Source: Lachnospiraceae bacterium (GTDB taxonomy: Bacteria; Bacillota; Clostridia; Lachnospirales; Lachnospiraceae). Taken from it: a DNA stretch of 37,306 nt. This document shows, piece after piece, positions 14,294 to 24,109 of the stretch (its first letter is position 1; each line of letters opens with the position of its first letter). The translations under genes and the position numbers were made by a program. Where the stretch lies: NCBI GenBank assembly GCA_024690265.1, contig JAILCW010000079.1:1-37306 (forward strand), read 5' to 3'. The notes beneath the pieces are model-generated. The model saw only the letters and a list, made by a program, of their open reading frames with translations, ran no database searches and was not told the origin of the DNA.

Positions 14294-15568
14294 ATGGTGA
14301 AGAAAGAAATGATTGCTATGCTGTTAGCAGGTGGTCAGGGCAGCAGATTAGGAGTGCTGACTTCGGATGTGGCGAAGCCGGCCGTCGCCTTTGGTGGAAA
14401 ATATCGTATTATCGACTTTCCACTGAGTAATTGTATCAATTCCGGCATTGATACCGTTGGTGTTTTAACACAGTATCAGCCATTGGTCTTGAATACCCAT
14501 ATCGGAATTGGCATTCCGTGGGATTTGGACCGAAATAATGGGGGGGTTTCAGTTTTACCTCCGTACGAGAAGAGTGACAACAGTGAATGGTATTCTGGTA
14601 CGGCCAACGCAATCTATCAGAATCTCCGTTTCATGGAGAGTTACAATCCCGATTATGTTTTAATTTTATCCGGTGATCACATCTATAAGATGGATTATGA
14701 AGCGATGTTGGACTTCCATAAGGCTAACAATGCAGACGTAACAATTGCTGCATTGCCTGTTCCAATGGAAGAGGCCAGCCGTTTTGGCGTGGTTGTTACC
14801 GATGACAATAATCAGATTATTGAATTTGAAGAGAAGCCACCGAAGCCGAAGAGCAACTTGGCATCTATGGGTATTTATATCTTTAGTTGGTCGGTGTTGC
14901 GTGAGGCGTTGATTACATTGAAGGATCAGAGTAACTGCGACTTTGGTAAGCATGTCATCCCGTATTTGCATGACAACAAGAAGCGCATTTTTGCGTATGA
15001 GTTCAATGCATACTGGAAGGACGTTGGAACTTTGGGCTCCTATTGGGAAGCAAATATGGAGCTGATTGATCTGATTCCGGAGTTTAATCTATATGAAGAG
15101 TTCTGGAAGATTTATACCAGCCAGGACATGATTGAACCGCAGTATATCGGACCTAATGCAAAGGTTAGTAAGGCGATTGTGGGCGCAGGAGACCGCATCG
15201 AAGGCGAGGTTTGCAATTCCGTTTTGGGTGCAGGCGTTATTGTCGAAGAAGGCGCAGTCGTAAAAGACTCTATTATTATGAAGAATACGGTCATCCATAA
15301 GGGTGCATTCGTTGAAAAATCCATCATTGCAGAGAATTGTGAGGTTGGTGCGGATGCTAAGATTGGTATGGGTGAAGAAGCAGAGAGCAAGCTAAATGCA
15401 AGCATTTATGCTTTTGGATTGGCAACCATCGGAGATGGTTCTGTTATTCCTGCAGGCGTTACTATTGGTAAGAACACGGCAATCCGCGGTGTAACAACCA
15501 TTGAGGATTATCCGGGTAAGGAACTGGAGAGTGGCGGCTATATTATTAAGGCAGGTGAAGAAGCATGA
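14294..15568 (+). CDS. glgC: Glucose-1-phosphate adenylyltransferase, catalytic subunit
   Basis: A 424-aa nucleotidyltransferase that makes ADP-glucose, the committed step of bacterial glycogen synthesis. The N-terminal nucleotide-binding motif [13 protein letters not shown] and the following [15 protein letters not shown] are intact, as are the [10 protein letters not shown] catalytic region and FEEKP. A left-handed beta-helix with hexapeptide repeats forms the C-terminal ~130 residues ([27 protein letters not shown]). GAGGTGA lies seven bases before the ATG. It overlaps glgD by four bases (ATGA), so the two subunits are translationally coupled. No glycogen synthase or branching enzyme is nearby. 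Confidence 0.97.
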   Translation: MVKKEMIAMLLAGGQGSRLGVLTSDVAKPAVAFGGKYRIIDFPLSNCINSGIDTVGVLTQYQPLVLNTHIGIGIPWDLDRNNGGVSVLPPYEKSDNSEWYSGTANAIYQNLRFMESYNPDYVLILSGDHIYKMDYEAMLDFHKANNADVTIAALPVPMEEASRFGVVVTDDNNQIIEFEEKPPKPKSNLASMGIYIFSWSVLREALITLKDQSNCDFGKHVIPYLHDNKKRIFAYEFNAYWKDVGTLGSYWEANMELIDLIPEFNLYEEFWKIYTSQDMIEPQYIGPNAKVSKAIVGAGDRIEGEVCNSVLGAGVIVEEGAVVKDSIIMKNTVIHKGAFVEKSIIAENCEVGADAKIGMGEEAESKLNASIYAFGLATIGDGSVIPAGVTIGKNTAIRGVTTIEDYPGKELESGGYIIKAGEEA

Positions 15569-16683
15569 AGGCATTAGGAATCATTTTAGCGGGCGGTAAT
15601 TCGAGCCGTATGAAAAACCTGTCGGATAAGCGAGCAATTGCTGCTATGCCGGTAGGATGTAGTTATCGAAGCATTGATTTTACACTAAGTAACATGACCA
15701 ACTCCCACATTCAGACAGTGGCTGTACTGAGTCAGTACAATGCCAGATCTTTGAATGAGCACTTGAATTCTTCGAAGTGGTGGAACTTTGGTCGTAAGCA
15801 GGGAGGACTTTTCCTCTTTACACCAACCGTTACCGCAGATAATAGCTGGTGGTATCGTGGTACTGCTGATGCAATGTGGCAGAACATTGACTTTTTAAAA
15901 CGTAGACACGAACCGTATGTAGTAATTGCTTCCGGCGATTGTGTTTACAAGATGGATTACAATCCGGTATTGGAATACCATATTGAGAAGCAGGCCGATA
16001 TTACTATGGTTTGTGCAAAGGCACCGGAGGGAGATGACCTTACCAGATTTGGTACGGTGAAGATGGATGCCGATGGTTTGGTAACCGATTTTGAGGAGAA
16101 GCCGATGGTGGCTCATTCCAATATCGTTTCCACCGGCGTATATGTCATTCGCAGACGTAAGCTGATTGAGCTTTTGGAACAGTGCAATCAGGAAGGCCGT
16201 TATAACTTTGTAACGGATATCTTGGTTCGCTACAAGGGCATGAAGAAGATTTACGGATACATGTTGGATACCTATTGGAACAACATAGCTACCGTAGAGG
16301 CATATTACAACACCAATATGGATTTCCTTAAACCGGAAGTGCGGAACTTCTTCTTCCGCGAAGAGCCAAAGATTTACTCCAAGGCTTACGATTTGCCACC
16401 TGCGAAGTTTAATCAGGGCAGCGATGTTCATAATTCCTTAATTGGTTCAGGAAGCATCATCAACAGTAAAGTTGAGAACTCCGTATTGTTTAAAAAGGTC
16501 TTTGTTGGTAATAATAGTGTCATCAAGAACTCTATTATTATGAATGGAGCATATATTGGGGATAACGTTAGAGTAGAAAACTGTATCGTCGAGAGTAACG
16601 AGACGTTACTATCCGATACGACGTACATCGGAGATGGTGAGATTCGCATCGTTTCCGAGAATAACAACCGTTACGGCATTTAA
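15565..16683 (+). CDS. glgD: Glucose-1-phosphate adenylyltransferase subunit GlgD
   Basis: A 372-aa GlgC paralogue. In Firmicutes, GlgD has little activity by itself and forms a hetero-oligomer with GlgC that raises ADP-glucose pyrophosphorylase activity. The N-terminal motif is degenerate compared with Glg[25 protein letters not shown], with RAIAAMP in place of [21 protein letters not shown] and FEEKP remain. A C-terminal left-handed beta-helix is present ([21 protein letters not shown]). It begins inside the glgC stop codon region. A short bulged hairpin (16699-16718), without a U-tract, sits between it and the spoVG ribosome site. Confidence 0.95.
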   Translation: MKALGIILAGGNSSRMKNLSDKRAIAAMPVGCSYRSIDFTLSNMTNSHIQTVAVLSQYNARSLNEHLNSSKWWNFGRKQGGLFLFTPTVTADNSWWYRGTADAMWQNIDFLKRRHEPYVVIASGDCVYKMDYNPVLEYHIEKQADITMVCAKAPEGDDLTRFGTVKMDADGLVTDFEEKPMVAHSNIVSTGVYVIRRRKLIELLEQCNQEGRYNFVTDILVRYKGMKKIYGYMLDTYWNNIATVEAYYNTNMDFLKPEVRNFFFREEPKIYSKAYDLPPAKFNQGSDVHNSLIGSGSIINSKVENSVLFKKVFVGNNSVIKNSIIMNGAYIGDNVRVENCIVESNETLLSDTTYIGDGEIRIVSENNNRYGI

Positions 16684-16734
16684 ACTACACAACGAGAAGC
16701 TGCGGGAGTTCCGACAGCCAAGGGGGTACACAAA

Positions 16735-17007
16735 ATGAAAATCACAGACATTCGCGTACGTAAAATTGACAATGGTGGTAAGATGAAGGCAGTAGTTTCC
16801 ATTACTATCGATGAGGAATTCGTAGTACATGATATTAAGATCATTGAGGGAGAAAAAGGTCTTTTTATAGCAATGCCTAGTCGTAAGACAAGTGATGGAG
16901 AGTTCAAGGATGTTGCTCATCCGATTAAGTCTTCTACCAGAGAAGAGTTGCAGCGCATTATCCTAGAGCGTTACGAAAAGGAAATGGCAGCACCGTCTGT
17001 TGAATAA
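16735..17007 (+). CDS. spoVG: SpoVG family RNA/DNA-binding regulator
   Basis: A 90-aa protein with the standard SpoVG opening [11 protein letters not shown] and the conserved [19 protein letters not shown] and [11 protein letters not shown] segments. SpoVG is a small dimeric nucleic-acid-binding protein affecting septation, sporulation and virulence genes in Firmicutes. AGGGGG lies eight bases before the ATG. It is 51 bases after glgD with no clear promoter, so it may be the last gene of the glgCD transcript, ended by the terminator that follows. Confidence 0.96.
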   Translation: MKITDIRVRKIDNGGKMKAVVSITIDEEFVVHDIKIIEGEKGLFIAMPSRKTSDGEFKDVAHPIKSSTREELQRIILERYEKEMAAPSVE

Positions 17008-17021
17008 CGTGTATGAATGGG

Positions 17022-17052
17022 AAGCCCGAAGCGAAATGCTTCGGGCTTTTTT
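17022..17052 (+). terminator. Intrinsic terminator after spoVG
   Basis: A perfect 11-bp GC-rich stem (AAGCCCGAAGC with GCTTCGGGCTT), five-base loop GAAAT and a run of T, starting 14 bases after the spoVG stop. Confidence 0.95.
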
Positions 17053-17106
17053 ATGCCTTCGGTTCGTGGTAAGATTAAGGAAAATTGTAAAAAGGATGTA
17101 ATGATT

Positions 17107-17667
17107 ATGTATATTATTGCAGGATTGGGCAATCCGGGATTGAAATATCGCCATACACGTCACAATGCAGGATTTGATGCCATTGATGTATTGGCAAAGC
17201 GCTATGGAATCAGTGTTAAGAAGATTGAGCGAGGTTCTCTGACCGGTCAGGGAAATATCAACGGCCAGAAGGTGCTTTTGGCAAAGCCCCAGACCTTTAT
17301 GAATAACAGCGGGGACAGCTTAGCAGACCTGGTGAACTTCTACAAGCTAGATCCAGAGAAGGAATTAATCATTCTCTCCGATGATGTAACCCTTGATCCG
17401 GGACGGATTCGCATTCGCTTGAAGGGATCTGCCGGCGGACATAATGGATTAAAGAGCATTATTGCACGCTGCGGCACCCAGAATTTTCAGCGTGTACGCG
17501 TGGGTGTTGGAATTCTACCGGAAGGTGGAGATATGGTGAATCATGTTTTAGGACATCTGAAACGTGATGAGAGAAAACTGTTGGAAGAAGCACTGGATCA
17601 TGCGGCAGATGCAGTAGAGCTGTTGATTCAGGGCAAGAGCGAGGAAGCAATGAACCGTTTTAACTAG
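17107..17667 (+). CDS. pth: Peptidyl-tRNA hydrolase
   Basis: A 186-aa enzyme that releases peptides from peptidyl-tRNA and recycles tRNA after abortive translation. The opening MYIIAGLGNPGLKYRHTRHNAGF contains the conserved Asn and catalytic His, and KPQTFMNNSG, DDVTLDPGRIRIRLKGSAGGHNGLKSI and FQRVRVGVG complete the family signature. The start at 17107 matches the normal family N-terminus; AGGA is ten bases upstream. The ATG at 17101 is also possible, while the in-frame ATG at 17017 lies before the spoVG terminator and is unlikely. It is followed 17 bases later by mfd, a common pairing in Firmicutes. Confidence 0.95.
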   Translation: MYIIAGLGNPGLKYRHTRHNAGFDAIDVLAKRYGISVKKIERGSLTGQGNINGQKVLLAKPQTFMNNSGDSLADLVNFYKLDPEKELIILSDDVTLDPGRIRIRLKGSAGGHNGLKSIIARCGTQNFQRVRVGVGILPEGGDMVNHVLGHLKRDERKLLEEALDHAADAVELLIQGKSEEAMNRFN

Positions 17668-17684
17668 TCGGTATTGAGGTGAAA

Positions 17685-20600
17685 ATGCAAGCGTTTTTAG
17701 AACCATTTCATGATCTGGCAGATATCGAAATGCTGCGAGATGCATTGAAAACAAAGGGACAATTGTATGAACTAACCGGTTGTATCGAGATAGGTAAAGC
17801 TCATGTCATATATGGTATTGGGCATGATTATCCCTGGAAGTTAGTAGTGGCAGAAGATGAACAAAAAGCACGCGCCATTTACGAGGAATACCAGTTTTAT
17901 GAGGATGACTGTGTCTATTATCCGGCCAAGGACATGCTGTTCTATCAGTCGGATATTCACAGCAACGAGTTAACCAAGGATCGTATCCGTGCCCTGAAGG
18001 CGTTAACGACTCAAGATCATGGAACCTTTATTACAACGGTAGAAGCCCTGATGAATCGAATTCCTTCTCAGGAGGCGCTCATGGAGAGCGTCATTCGTAT
18101 CAATATAGATTCCGAGGTGGATTTGCAGGAGCTTCGACAGAAGCTGACCAATTTCGGTTATGAGCAGGTGGCACAGGTGGAGACCTGGGGGCAGTTTGCG
18201 GTGCGCGGTGGAATATTTGACGTATTTCCTCTGACAGAGGATATGCCGCTTCGTGTGGAGCTTTGGGGCGATGATGTGGATTCCATGCGCCAGTTTGATC
18301 CCGGAACCCAGAAGTCTTTGGAAGATGTGGAGGAAGTTGCCATCTATCCGGCCATGGAGATGATTGTGGATTCCGAAGGATTGGCAGAGGGTCTTCGGAG
18401 GATGGAAGCGGACGCCGATGAGATGTACGAGCAGTACCGCAAGGAAATGAAGACAGAGGCGGCACACCGCATTCGTTCTTCCTATGAAGAGATTCGGGAC
18501 AAAATCGAGAATGGATGGGGCATCCAGGAGATTGAGAATCATCTGTTGTATTTTACAGATCAAACCTACAGCCTCATCGAATACCTTCCGAAGGATACAC
18601 TGGTATTCTTGGATGAGCCAAGTCACTTGGAGGCCAACGGCCATGTTTGCGAGCAGGAGTTTGCGGAGAGCATGTTGCATCGTGAGGCTTCCGGATATTC
18701 CCTCCCACAGCAGAAGCACATGCTATTTTCTGCAGATGAGGTATTGGGACGATGCGCCAACCATCCGGGTGTGCTGTTATCCATGATGGAGACGAAGAAG
18801 GGCAGCTTTAAGTCTAAGGCCAGATTCTATATACATATGACTTCCGTCACCAGCTATAGCAATAGCTTCGAACTATTATGCAAGGAACTGCGGAATTATC
18901 GCAATCATAAGTATCGTTCCGTGATTGTTTCTGCTTCACGAACACGTGCAAAGCGTCTGGCGGATGATCTGATGGATGAGGGCCTGAATGCATACTATAC
19001 AGAGAACGCCAATCAGCCGGTATATCCGGGAGAGGTCATGGTTACCGTGGGCGGGCTTCGCCGAGGCTTTGACTACCCAGATGCGAGATTTGTATATATT
19101 AGTGAGAATGATATCTTTGGTCAGAATCATCTGAAGAAGAAGCGTAAGAAAAAGAAGGCAGAGGACCACATTCGTTCTCTGCAGGAATTGTCTCCCGGAG
19201 ATTACGTGGTTCATGAGAATTACGGTTTGGGAATCTACCAGGGCATGGAGAAAATCGAAGTCGACCATGTCATGAAGGATTACATCAAGATTGCCTACGC
19301 AAAAAAGGCCAATCTGTACATCTTAGCGACCCAGATGGATATGATTTCCAAGTATGGTAATGCTGGAGATAAGAAGCCGAAGTTATCTACACTGGGAACC
19401 TTGGAATGGTCCAAGACCAAGAGCCGTGTAAAGACAGCAGTGACGGCAGTGGCCAAGGATCTGGTGGATCTCTATGCGTTGCGCCAGCAGAACAATGGGT
19501 TTGTTTATGGGCCGGATACGGTATGGCAGCAGGAGTTCGAAGAGAGCTTTCCTTATGATGAGACGGAGAGCCAGTTAGAGGCCATCGAAGATGTGAAGTC
19601 CGACATGATGAGTAACAAGATTATGGACCGACTCATCTGTGGTGATGTAGGATACGGCAAAACAGAGATTGCTATCCGTGCAGCCTTTAAGGCGGTGCAG
19701 GAGAACAAGCAGGTGGTGTATCTGGTACCTACCACAATCTTAGCGCAGCAGCACTATACAAACTTTGTGAACCGTATGAAGGAGTATCCGATCAATGTAG
19801 AGATGCTTTCTCGGTTTCGAACAACAGCAGAGAACAAGGAAACGGTAAAGCGCCTGAAGAAGGGTGAAGTAGATATTGTTATCGGAACCCATCGCGTTTT
19901 GTCCAAGGATGTTACTTTCAAGGATTTAGGCCTTTTGATTATCGACGAGGAACAGCGATTTGGCGTTACCCACAAGGAAAAAATCAAGCAGATGAAGAAG
20001 AACGTAGATGTATTATCTTTGTCTGCAACACCGATTCCACGAACGCTGCATATGAGTCTGGTCGGCATTCGAGATATGAGTGTCTTAGAGGAAGCACCGC
20101 TGGAGCGTACGCCAATTCAGACCTTTGTTTTTGAATATAATGAAGAAATGATTCGTGAAGCAATCCACCGTGAAATGGCTCGTGGTGGACAGGTTTACTA
20201 TGTCATTAACCGCGTCCGGGAAATTGCGGATGTGGCAGCTGTCATCCAGAAGCTGGTGCCGGAAGCGAACATCGCATATATCCATGGTCAGATGAAGGAG
20301 ACCGAAGTCGAAGAGATTATGACGGACTTCATCAACAAGGATATAGATGTTCTAGTGGCAACCACCATTATCGAAATTGGTTTGGATATTTCCAATGTTA
20401 ATACCATTATTATTCACGATGCAGATCAGTTGGGTCTTTCCCAGTTGTATCAGTTGCGCGGTCGTGTGGGCCGAAGCAATCGTACAGCCTTTGCATTTTT
20501 GATGTATCGAAGAAACAAAATGCTCAAAGAGGTGGCTGAGAAACGTTTGGCCGCGATTCGTGAATTTACGGACTTGGGAAGTGGATTCAAGATTGCCATG

Positions 20601-21215
20601 CGAGATTTGGAAATCCGCGGAGCAGGCAATATGCTTGGAGAAGCCCAGCATGGACATATGGAAGCAGTTGGATATGACCTGTACTGCAAGCTGCTTAATG
20701 AAGCGGTTCGTAAGGAAAAGGGTGAGAATGTCATGGAGGATTTCGAGACTTCAGTAGACATTGCAATGGATGCATTTATTCCACCGGTTTATATTGAAGA
20801 TGAAGAGCAGAAGTTAGAAATCTACAAGCGCATTGCAGGTGTAGAGACAGAAGAGGAGCAGCAGGAGATGATTGAGGAACTGATCGATCGTTTTGGAGAG
20901 CCACCCAAACCGGTACAGAACCTGCTCTTTGTTGCACGGTTGCGTTCCGATGCGCATCGGGCATATTTGTTGGAAATCAAACAAACGGATACCATGGTCC
21001 GTATGCCGATTTATCCTCACGCTGCCATTGACCCAAGTGGTATTCCTGGCCTGATTCAGAAGTATCAGCCATATTTGGAATTTGTGGCAGACAAAGAGGC
21101 ACCAGCCTTTTATCTACATTATAAAAAGAATAACCGATTCCCAGTGAAGGAACTGCCGGAGTATCTACATACCCTGGTACAAAAACTCCAAGGATTGGTT
21201 GATAACAATTCTTAA
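17685..21215 (+). CDS. mfd: Transcription-repair coupling factor
   Basis: A 1176-aa DNA translocase that removes RNA polymerase stalled at lesions and recruits UvrA. Domain order: UvrB-homology module with the IYDVFP-like GIFDVFPLTEDMPLRVELWGD segment, a CarD/RID-type RNA-polymerase-binding domain (LSPGDYVVHENYGLGIY, from about 502), and a RecG-like helicase with Walker A GDVGYGKT (653-660), DEEQ (754-757), SATPIPRT and the QLRGRVGRS motif. A C-terminal TRCF domain regulates UvrA binding. GAGG overlaps an in-frame GTG at 17679, so the ATG at 17685, five bases after that ribosome site, is chosen. Length is typical. Confidence 0.97.
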   Translation: MQAFLEPFHDLADIEMLRDALKTKGQLYELTGCIEIGKAHVIYGIGHDYPWKLVVAEDEQKARAIYEEYQFYEDDCVYYPAKDMLFYQSDIHSNELTKDRIRALKALTTQDHGTFITTVEALMNRIPSQEALMESVIRINIDSEVDLQELRQKLTNFGYEQVAQVETWGQFAVRGGIFDVFPLTEDMPLRVELWGDDVDSMRQFDPGTQKSLEDVEEVAIYPAMEMIVDSEGLAEGLRRMEADADEMYEQYRKEMKTEAAHRIRSSYEEIRDKIENGWGIQEIENHLLYFTDQTYSLIEYLPKDTLVFLDEPSHLEANGHVCEQEFAESMLHREASGYSLPQQKHMLFSADEVLGRCANHPGVLLSMMETKKGSFKSKARFYIHMTSVTSYSNSFELLCKELRNYRNHKYRSVIVSASRTRAKRLADDLMDEGLNAYYTENANQPVYPGEVMVTVGGLRRGFDYPDARFVYISENDIFGQNHLKKKRKKKKAEDHIRSLQELSPGDYVVHENYGLGIYQGMEKIEVDHVMKDYIKIAYAKKANLYILATQMDMISKYGNAGDKKPKLSTLGTLEWSKTKSRVKTAVTAVAKDLVDLYALRQQNNGFVYGPDTVWQQEFEESFPYDETESQLEAIEDVKSDMMSNKIMDRLICGDVGYGKTEIAIRAAFKAVQENKQVVYLVPTTILAQQHYTNFVNRMKEYPINVEMLSRFRTTAENKETVKRLKKGEVDIVIGTHRVLSKDVTFKDLGLLIIDEEQRFGVTHKEKIKQMKKNVDVLSLSATPIPRTLHMSLVGIRDMSVLEEAPLERTPIQTFVFEYNEEMIREAIHREMARGGQVYYVINRVREIADVAAVIQKLVPEANIAYIHGQMKETEVEEIMTDFINKDIDVLVATTIIEIGLDISNVNTIIIHDADQLGLSQLYQLRGRVGRSNRTAFAFLMYRRNKMLKEVAEKRLAAIREFTDLGSGFKIAMRDLEIRGAGNMLGEAQHGHMEAVGYDLYCKLLNEAVRKEKGENVMEDFETSVDIAMDAFIPPVYIEDEEQKLEIYKRIAGVETEEEQQEMIEELIDRFGEPPKPVQNLLFVARLRSDAHRAYLLEIKQTDTMVRMPIYPHAAIDPSGIPGLIQKYQPYLEFVADKEAPAFYLHYKKNNRFPVKELPEYLHTLVQKLQGLVDNNS

Positions 21216-21227
21216 AATCATTATAAT
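21199..21227 (+). promoter_or_regulatory. Promoter of the PrsA-like gene
   Basis: TTGATA (21199-21204), 17 bases, perfect TATAAT (21222-21227). The -35 box lies inside the end of mfd. Predicted initiation is near 21234. Confidence 0.75.
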
Positions 21228-21234
21228 TGTGGAT

Positions 21235-21252
21235 TGTAGGTGGTTACCTACA
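21235..21252 (+). other. Hairpin at the predicted 5' end of the PrsA-like mRNA
   Basis: TGTAGGT, loop GGTT, ACCTACA is a perfect 7-bp stem with a four-base loop. It begins at the predicted transcription start and has no T-run behind it, so a 5' stabilising or regulatory hairpin fits better than a terminator of mfd. Confidence 0.5.
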
Positions 21253-21281
21253 GATTTGAATGGGAATAGGAGTTTTTTACA

Positions 21282-22325
21282 ATGACGAAGAAGTTTTTGG
21301 CTACATGTGTGTCTGCGTCTTTAGCAGCATCAATGCTTTTTACCGGATGTGGTTCTGATAAGTTGGATTCATCCGCTAGTTTGGTAACTGTTGGTAGTGA
21401 GACAATTGTTGATTTAGGATACGGTAATTTCGCTGCCAAGTTTAATCAGGCAGTATACGATCAGATTTATGTTTCCTACTTCGGATCCGTTATGTGGGAT
21501 CAGGAAATGGGTGAAGAAGGCACTATGGAAGATAGTGTGAAGAAGCAGATTTTGGACGATTTGGAAACCTATTATGTCAGCGGTTTACATGCAGCAGATT
21601 ATGATGTGGCATTGACCGAGGAGCAGGAGTCTTCCATTGCAGAAGCTGCTAAGACATTTATGGAGAAGAACACAGAAGAAGCTTTGACTCAGATGGGTGC
21701 AACCGAAGAGTACGCTGTTCGTTATATGAAGGAGCAGACCGTTGCAAACATGCTTCGCAAGAAGGTAGAAGCTGAGGCAGAGGTTAGTATCTCCGATGAA
21801 GAAGCAATTCAATCCAGTATTTCTTATGTACTGTACGAATCTACCAAGACAGATGACAGTGGTAATAGCGTAGATTTGTCTAAGGATGAGTTAGTTGCTC
21901 TTCGTACATCTGCAACTGCACTTGCTACCGCAGATGATTTTGATGCAGAAGCTGAGAATCAGGGTGTAACCGTTAGCACATATTCTTTCACCAAGGCAGC
22001 AGATGCCAGCGAAGATACCACTTTAGGCGAGACAGTTATTGCAGAAGCTAAGAAGTTATCCAACGGCCAGACCTCTCCGGTCATTGAAGTGGAGGGCAAA
22101 GGATTATACGTTGTTCGTATGGATTCCGTGGAAGACGATGAGGCTACAGCAACCAAGCGTGAAAACCTTGAGAAGGATGCACGTAGTAGCTACTACAACG
22201 ACAAGCTTAAGGAATGGAAAGATGCCATCGACTGGAAAGTAGATGACAAGCAGTGGAGCAAGGTAACATTCAAAAAGTACTTTACTTCTGTAGAGACTAC
22301 TGATGAGACGACCTCCGAAGAGTAA
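21282..22325 (+). CDS. prsA: PrsA-like foldase lipoprotein (peptidyl-prolyl isomerase family)
   Basis: A 347-aa exported lipoprotein with a basic start, hydrophobic core and lipobox LFTGC, making Cys23 the lipidated residue. Helical SurA/PrsA-type segments (about 60-165) flank a parvulin-like region (about 170-285: ISDEEAIQSSISYVLYES, then TLGETVIAEAKKLSNGQTSPVIEVEGKGLYVVRMDS). PrsA foldases help secreted proteins fold outside the membrane. The histidines usually found in active parvulins are not obvious, so isomerase activity is uncertain. AGGAG is nine bases before the ATG. It has its own promoter and terminator. Confidence 0.82.
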   Translation: MTKKFLATCVSASLAASMLFTGCGSDKLDSSASLVTVGSETIVDLGYGNFAAKFNQAVYDQIYVSYFGSVMWDQEMGEEGTMEDSVKKQILDDLETYYVSGLHAADYDVALTEEQESSIAEAAKTFMEKNTEEALTQMGATEEYAVRYMKEQTVANMLRKKVEAEAEVSISDEEAIQSSISYVLYESTKTDDSGNSVDLSKDELVALRTSATALATADDFDAEAENQGVTVSTYSFTKAADASEDTTLGETVIAEAKKLSNGQTSPVIEVEGKGLYVVRMDSVEDDEATATKRENLEKDARSSYYNDKLKEWKDAIDWKVDDKQWSKVTFKKYFTSVETTDETTSEE

Positions 22326-22335
22326 ATAGAATGTC

Positions 22336-22366
22336 AGGCCTGCCCAACGTGGCGGGCCTTTTTTTT
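22336..22366 (+). terminator. Intrinsic terminator after the PrsA-like gene
   Basis: GGCCTGCC (22337-22344) pairs with GGCGGGCC (22351-22358), with one G-U pair and a six-base loop, followed by eight T. It lies 11 bases after the stop. Confidence 0.93.
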
Positions 22367-22378
22367 GAGGATGTTATT

Positions 22379-24109
22379 ATGAAGTTTATTTATCAATACT
22401 TAAAAGCGTATAAGAAGGAAAGCATCCTGGCGCCGCTGTTTAAAATGCTAGAGGCCATCTTCGAGCTATTTGTTCCGTTGGTGGTGGCATCCATTATTGA
22501 TGTTGGAATTGCAACAGGGGATATCACTTATATTCGAAATCGGTGTCTGCTGTTACTGTTATTGGCCGCTGTTGGTTTGGTGGTTGCAATTACTGCTCAA
22601 TACTTTGCAGCCAAGGCAGCCATTCATTCTGCCTGCAAGATGCGGGAAGATTTGTTCTATCACATTCAGGATTTTTCCAATGCATCCATGGATGCCATTG
22701 GTAGTGCAACGCTGTTGACGCGAATCACCAACGATATTAATCAGGTGCAAAACGGTATCAATATGTTTTTGCGCCTATTTTTGCGCTCTCCATTTATCGT
22801 ACTGGGAGCCATGACAATGGCCTTCATTGTGGATGCACATGTGGCACTTATATTCGTAATTGTTATTCCGGTGCTTGGAGTCATTGTATATCTGGTTATG
22901 AAGTCAACCTTACCGATGTTTGGCAAGATTCAGCAGACGCTGGATCATGTGTTGCGTGTAGTAAGTGAGAATTTGGAAGGTATTCGTGTTATTCGTGCTT
23001 TTGGAAACGAAGGAAAGCAGGAAGATACCTTTACCAAGAAAACAGGGGAGTTGTATGACCGTCAGATTGGTGCCGGCAAAATACAGTCTCTCTTGAATCC
23101 GGCCACGTATATTATCGTTAATATGGCAGTGGTATGGATTCTGTGGATGTCCGGATTGCGTGTAGATTCCGGACAACTAACCACCGGTGCTGTAGTGGCA
23201 TTGGTGAATTATATGTCCCAGATTTTGGTGGAGCTGATCAAGCTTGCCAATCTTATTGTGTTATTGACCCGTGCTTATTCTTCTGTTACCCGTATTCAGG
23301 AAGTCATGGATATGCCGGCAGATGAGCGCCTTCATGATGGCATATTGACGAAGACCCTTGGTCAGGAGGTGTTAAGCCTTGTGGATGTGGATTTTGCTTA
23401 TCCGGATACGGTAGAAAACGTATTACATCATATTAGCTTTCATTTAAAGTCCGGTGAAGTGCTGGGCGTAATCGGTGGTACCGGCTCCGGTAAGAGCTCG
23501 CTGGTACATGCTATTTGTCATGATTATGATATTGCTGGTGGACAGATTCGCCTGGTAGGAGAAGATGTTCGCGGGATTTCTGACGAGCAGATTAGCAAAT
23601 TGGTTGGGGTTGTACCACAGCATGCAGAAGTATTTGCAGGAACCATCGCAGAGAATCTGCGAGTTGGCAATGGAGATGCCAGCGATGAAGAACTGTGGGA
23701 TGCGTTGGATGCGGCTTGTGCCCGAGAAGTGGTGGAAAGTAAAGCGGGCGGATTAGCGGCCAGTGTGGTAAAAGGTGGCCGTAATTTCTCCGGCGGACAG
23801 CGTCAGCGCTTAACCATCGCGCGCGCCCTTACAAAGCATCCGTGGATTCTGATATTGGACGATTCTGCGTCAGCATTGGATCTGGCTACGGAGGCTAGAC
23901 TGCGTAATAACATTCAACATCTTTCCTGGAAACCGGCGACGATTATTATTTCTCAGCGTGCTTCTTCTGTACGGGATGCGGATCGCATTCTTGTGCTGGA
24001 AAATGGCGAGATGGCCGGTCTGGGAACTCATGAGGAACTGATGCGAGATTGTGAGGTTTATCAGGAAATCTACTATTCACAGTTTCCGAGAGAGGAGGTG
24101 GGCGCATGA
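22379..24109 (+). CDS. ABC exporter subunit A (half transporter, degenerate Walker B glutamate)
   Basis: A 576-aa half transporter: six membrane helices in the first ~310 residues, then an ATPase domain with Walker A GGTGSGKS (366-373), signature FSGGQ (470-474) and Walker B ILILDDS. The catalytic Glu position is Asp495, while the next subunit has Glu. Such asymmetry is typical of heterodimeric type-IV exporters such as TM287/288 and BmrCD. The substrate is unknown; multidrug or lipid-like compounds are common for the family. The start at 22379 has GAGG eight bases upstream; an in-frame ATG at 22331 lies before the terminator and is rejected. It overlaps the next gene by four bases. Confidence 0.93.
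   Translation: MKFIYQYLKAYKKESILAPLFKMLEAIFELFVPLVVASIIDVGIATGDITYIRNRCLLLLLLAAVGLVVAITAQYFAAKAAIHSACKMREDLFYHIQDFSNASMDAIGSATLLTRITNDINQVQNGINMFLRLFLRSPFIVLGAMTMAFIVDAHVALIFVIVIPVLGVIVYLVMKSTLPMFGKIQQTLDHVLRVVSENLEGIRVIRAFGNEGKQEDTFTKKTGELYDRQIGAGKIQSLLNPATYIIVNMAVVWILWMSGLRVDSGQLTTGAVVALVNYMSQILVELIKLANLIVLLTRAYSSVTRIQEVMDMPADERLHDGILTKTLGQEVLSLVDVDFAYPDTVENVLHHISFHLKSGEVLGVIGGTGSGKSSLVHAICHDYDIAGGQIRLVGEDVRGISDEQISKLVGVVPQHAEVFAGTIAENLRVGNGDASDEELWDALDAACAREVVESKAGGLAASVVKGGRNFSGGQRQRLTIARALTKHPWILILDDSASALDLATEARLRNNIQHLSWKPATIIISQRASSVRDADRILVLENGEMAGLGTHEELMRDCEVYQEIYYSQFPREEVGA

Noticed and set aside
17017-17106. Longer N-terminus for peptidyl-tRNA hydrolase from the ATG at 17017
   Set aside because: That ATG lies upstream of and would read through the spoVG terminator, has no ribosome site, and adds 30 residues before the normal family start MYIIAGLGNPG.
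22331-22378. Longer N-terminus for the first ABC subunit from 22331
   Set aside because: It overlaps the terminator of the previous gene; the ATG at 22379 has GAGG at proper spacing and a normal start for the family.
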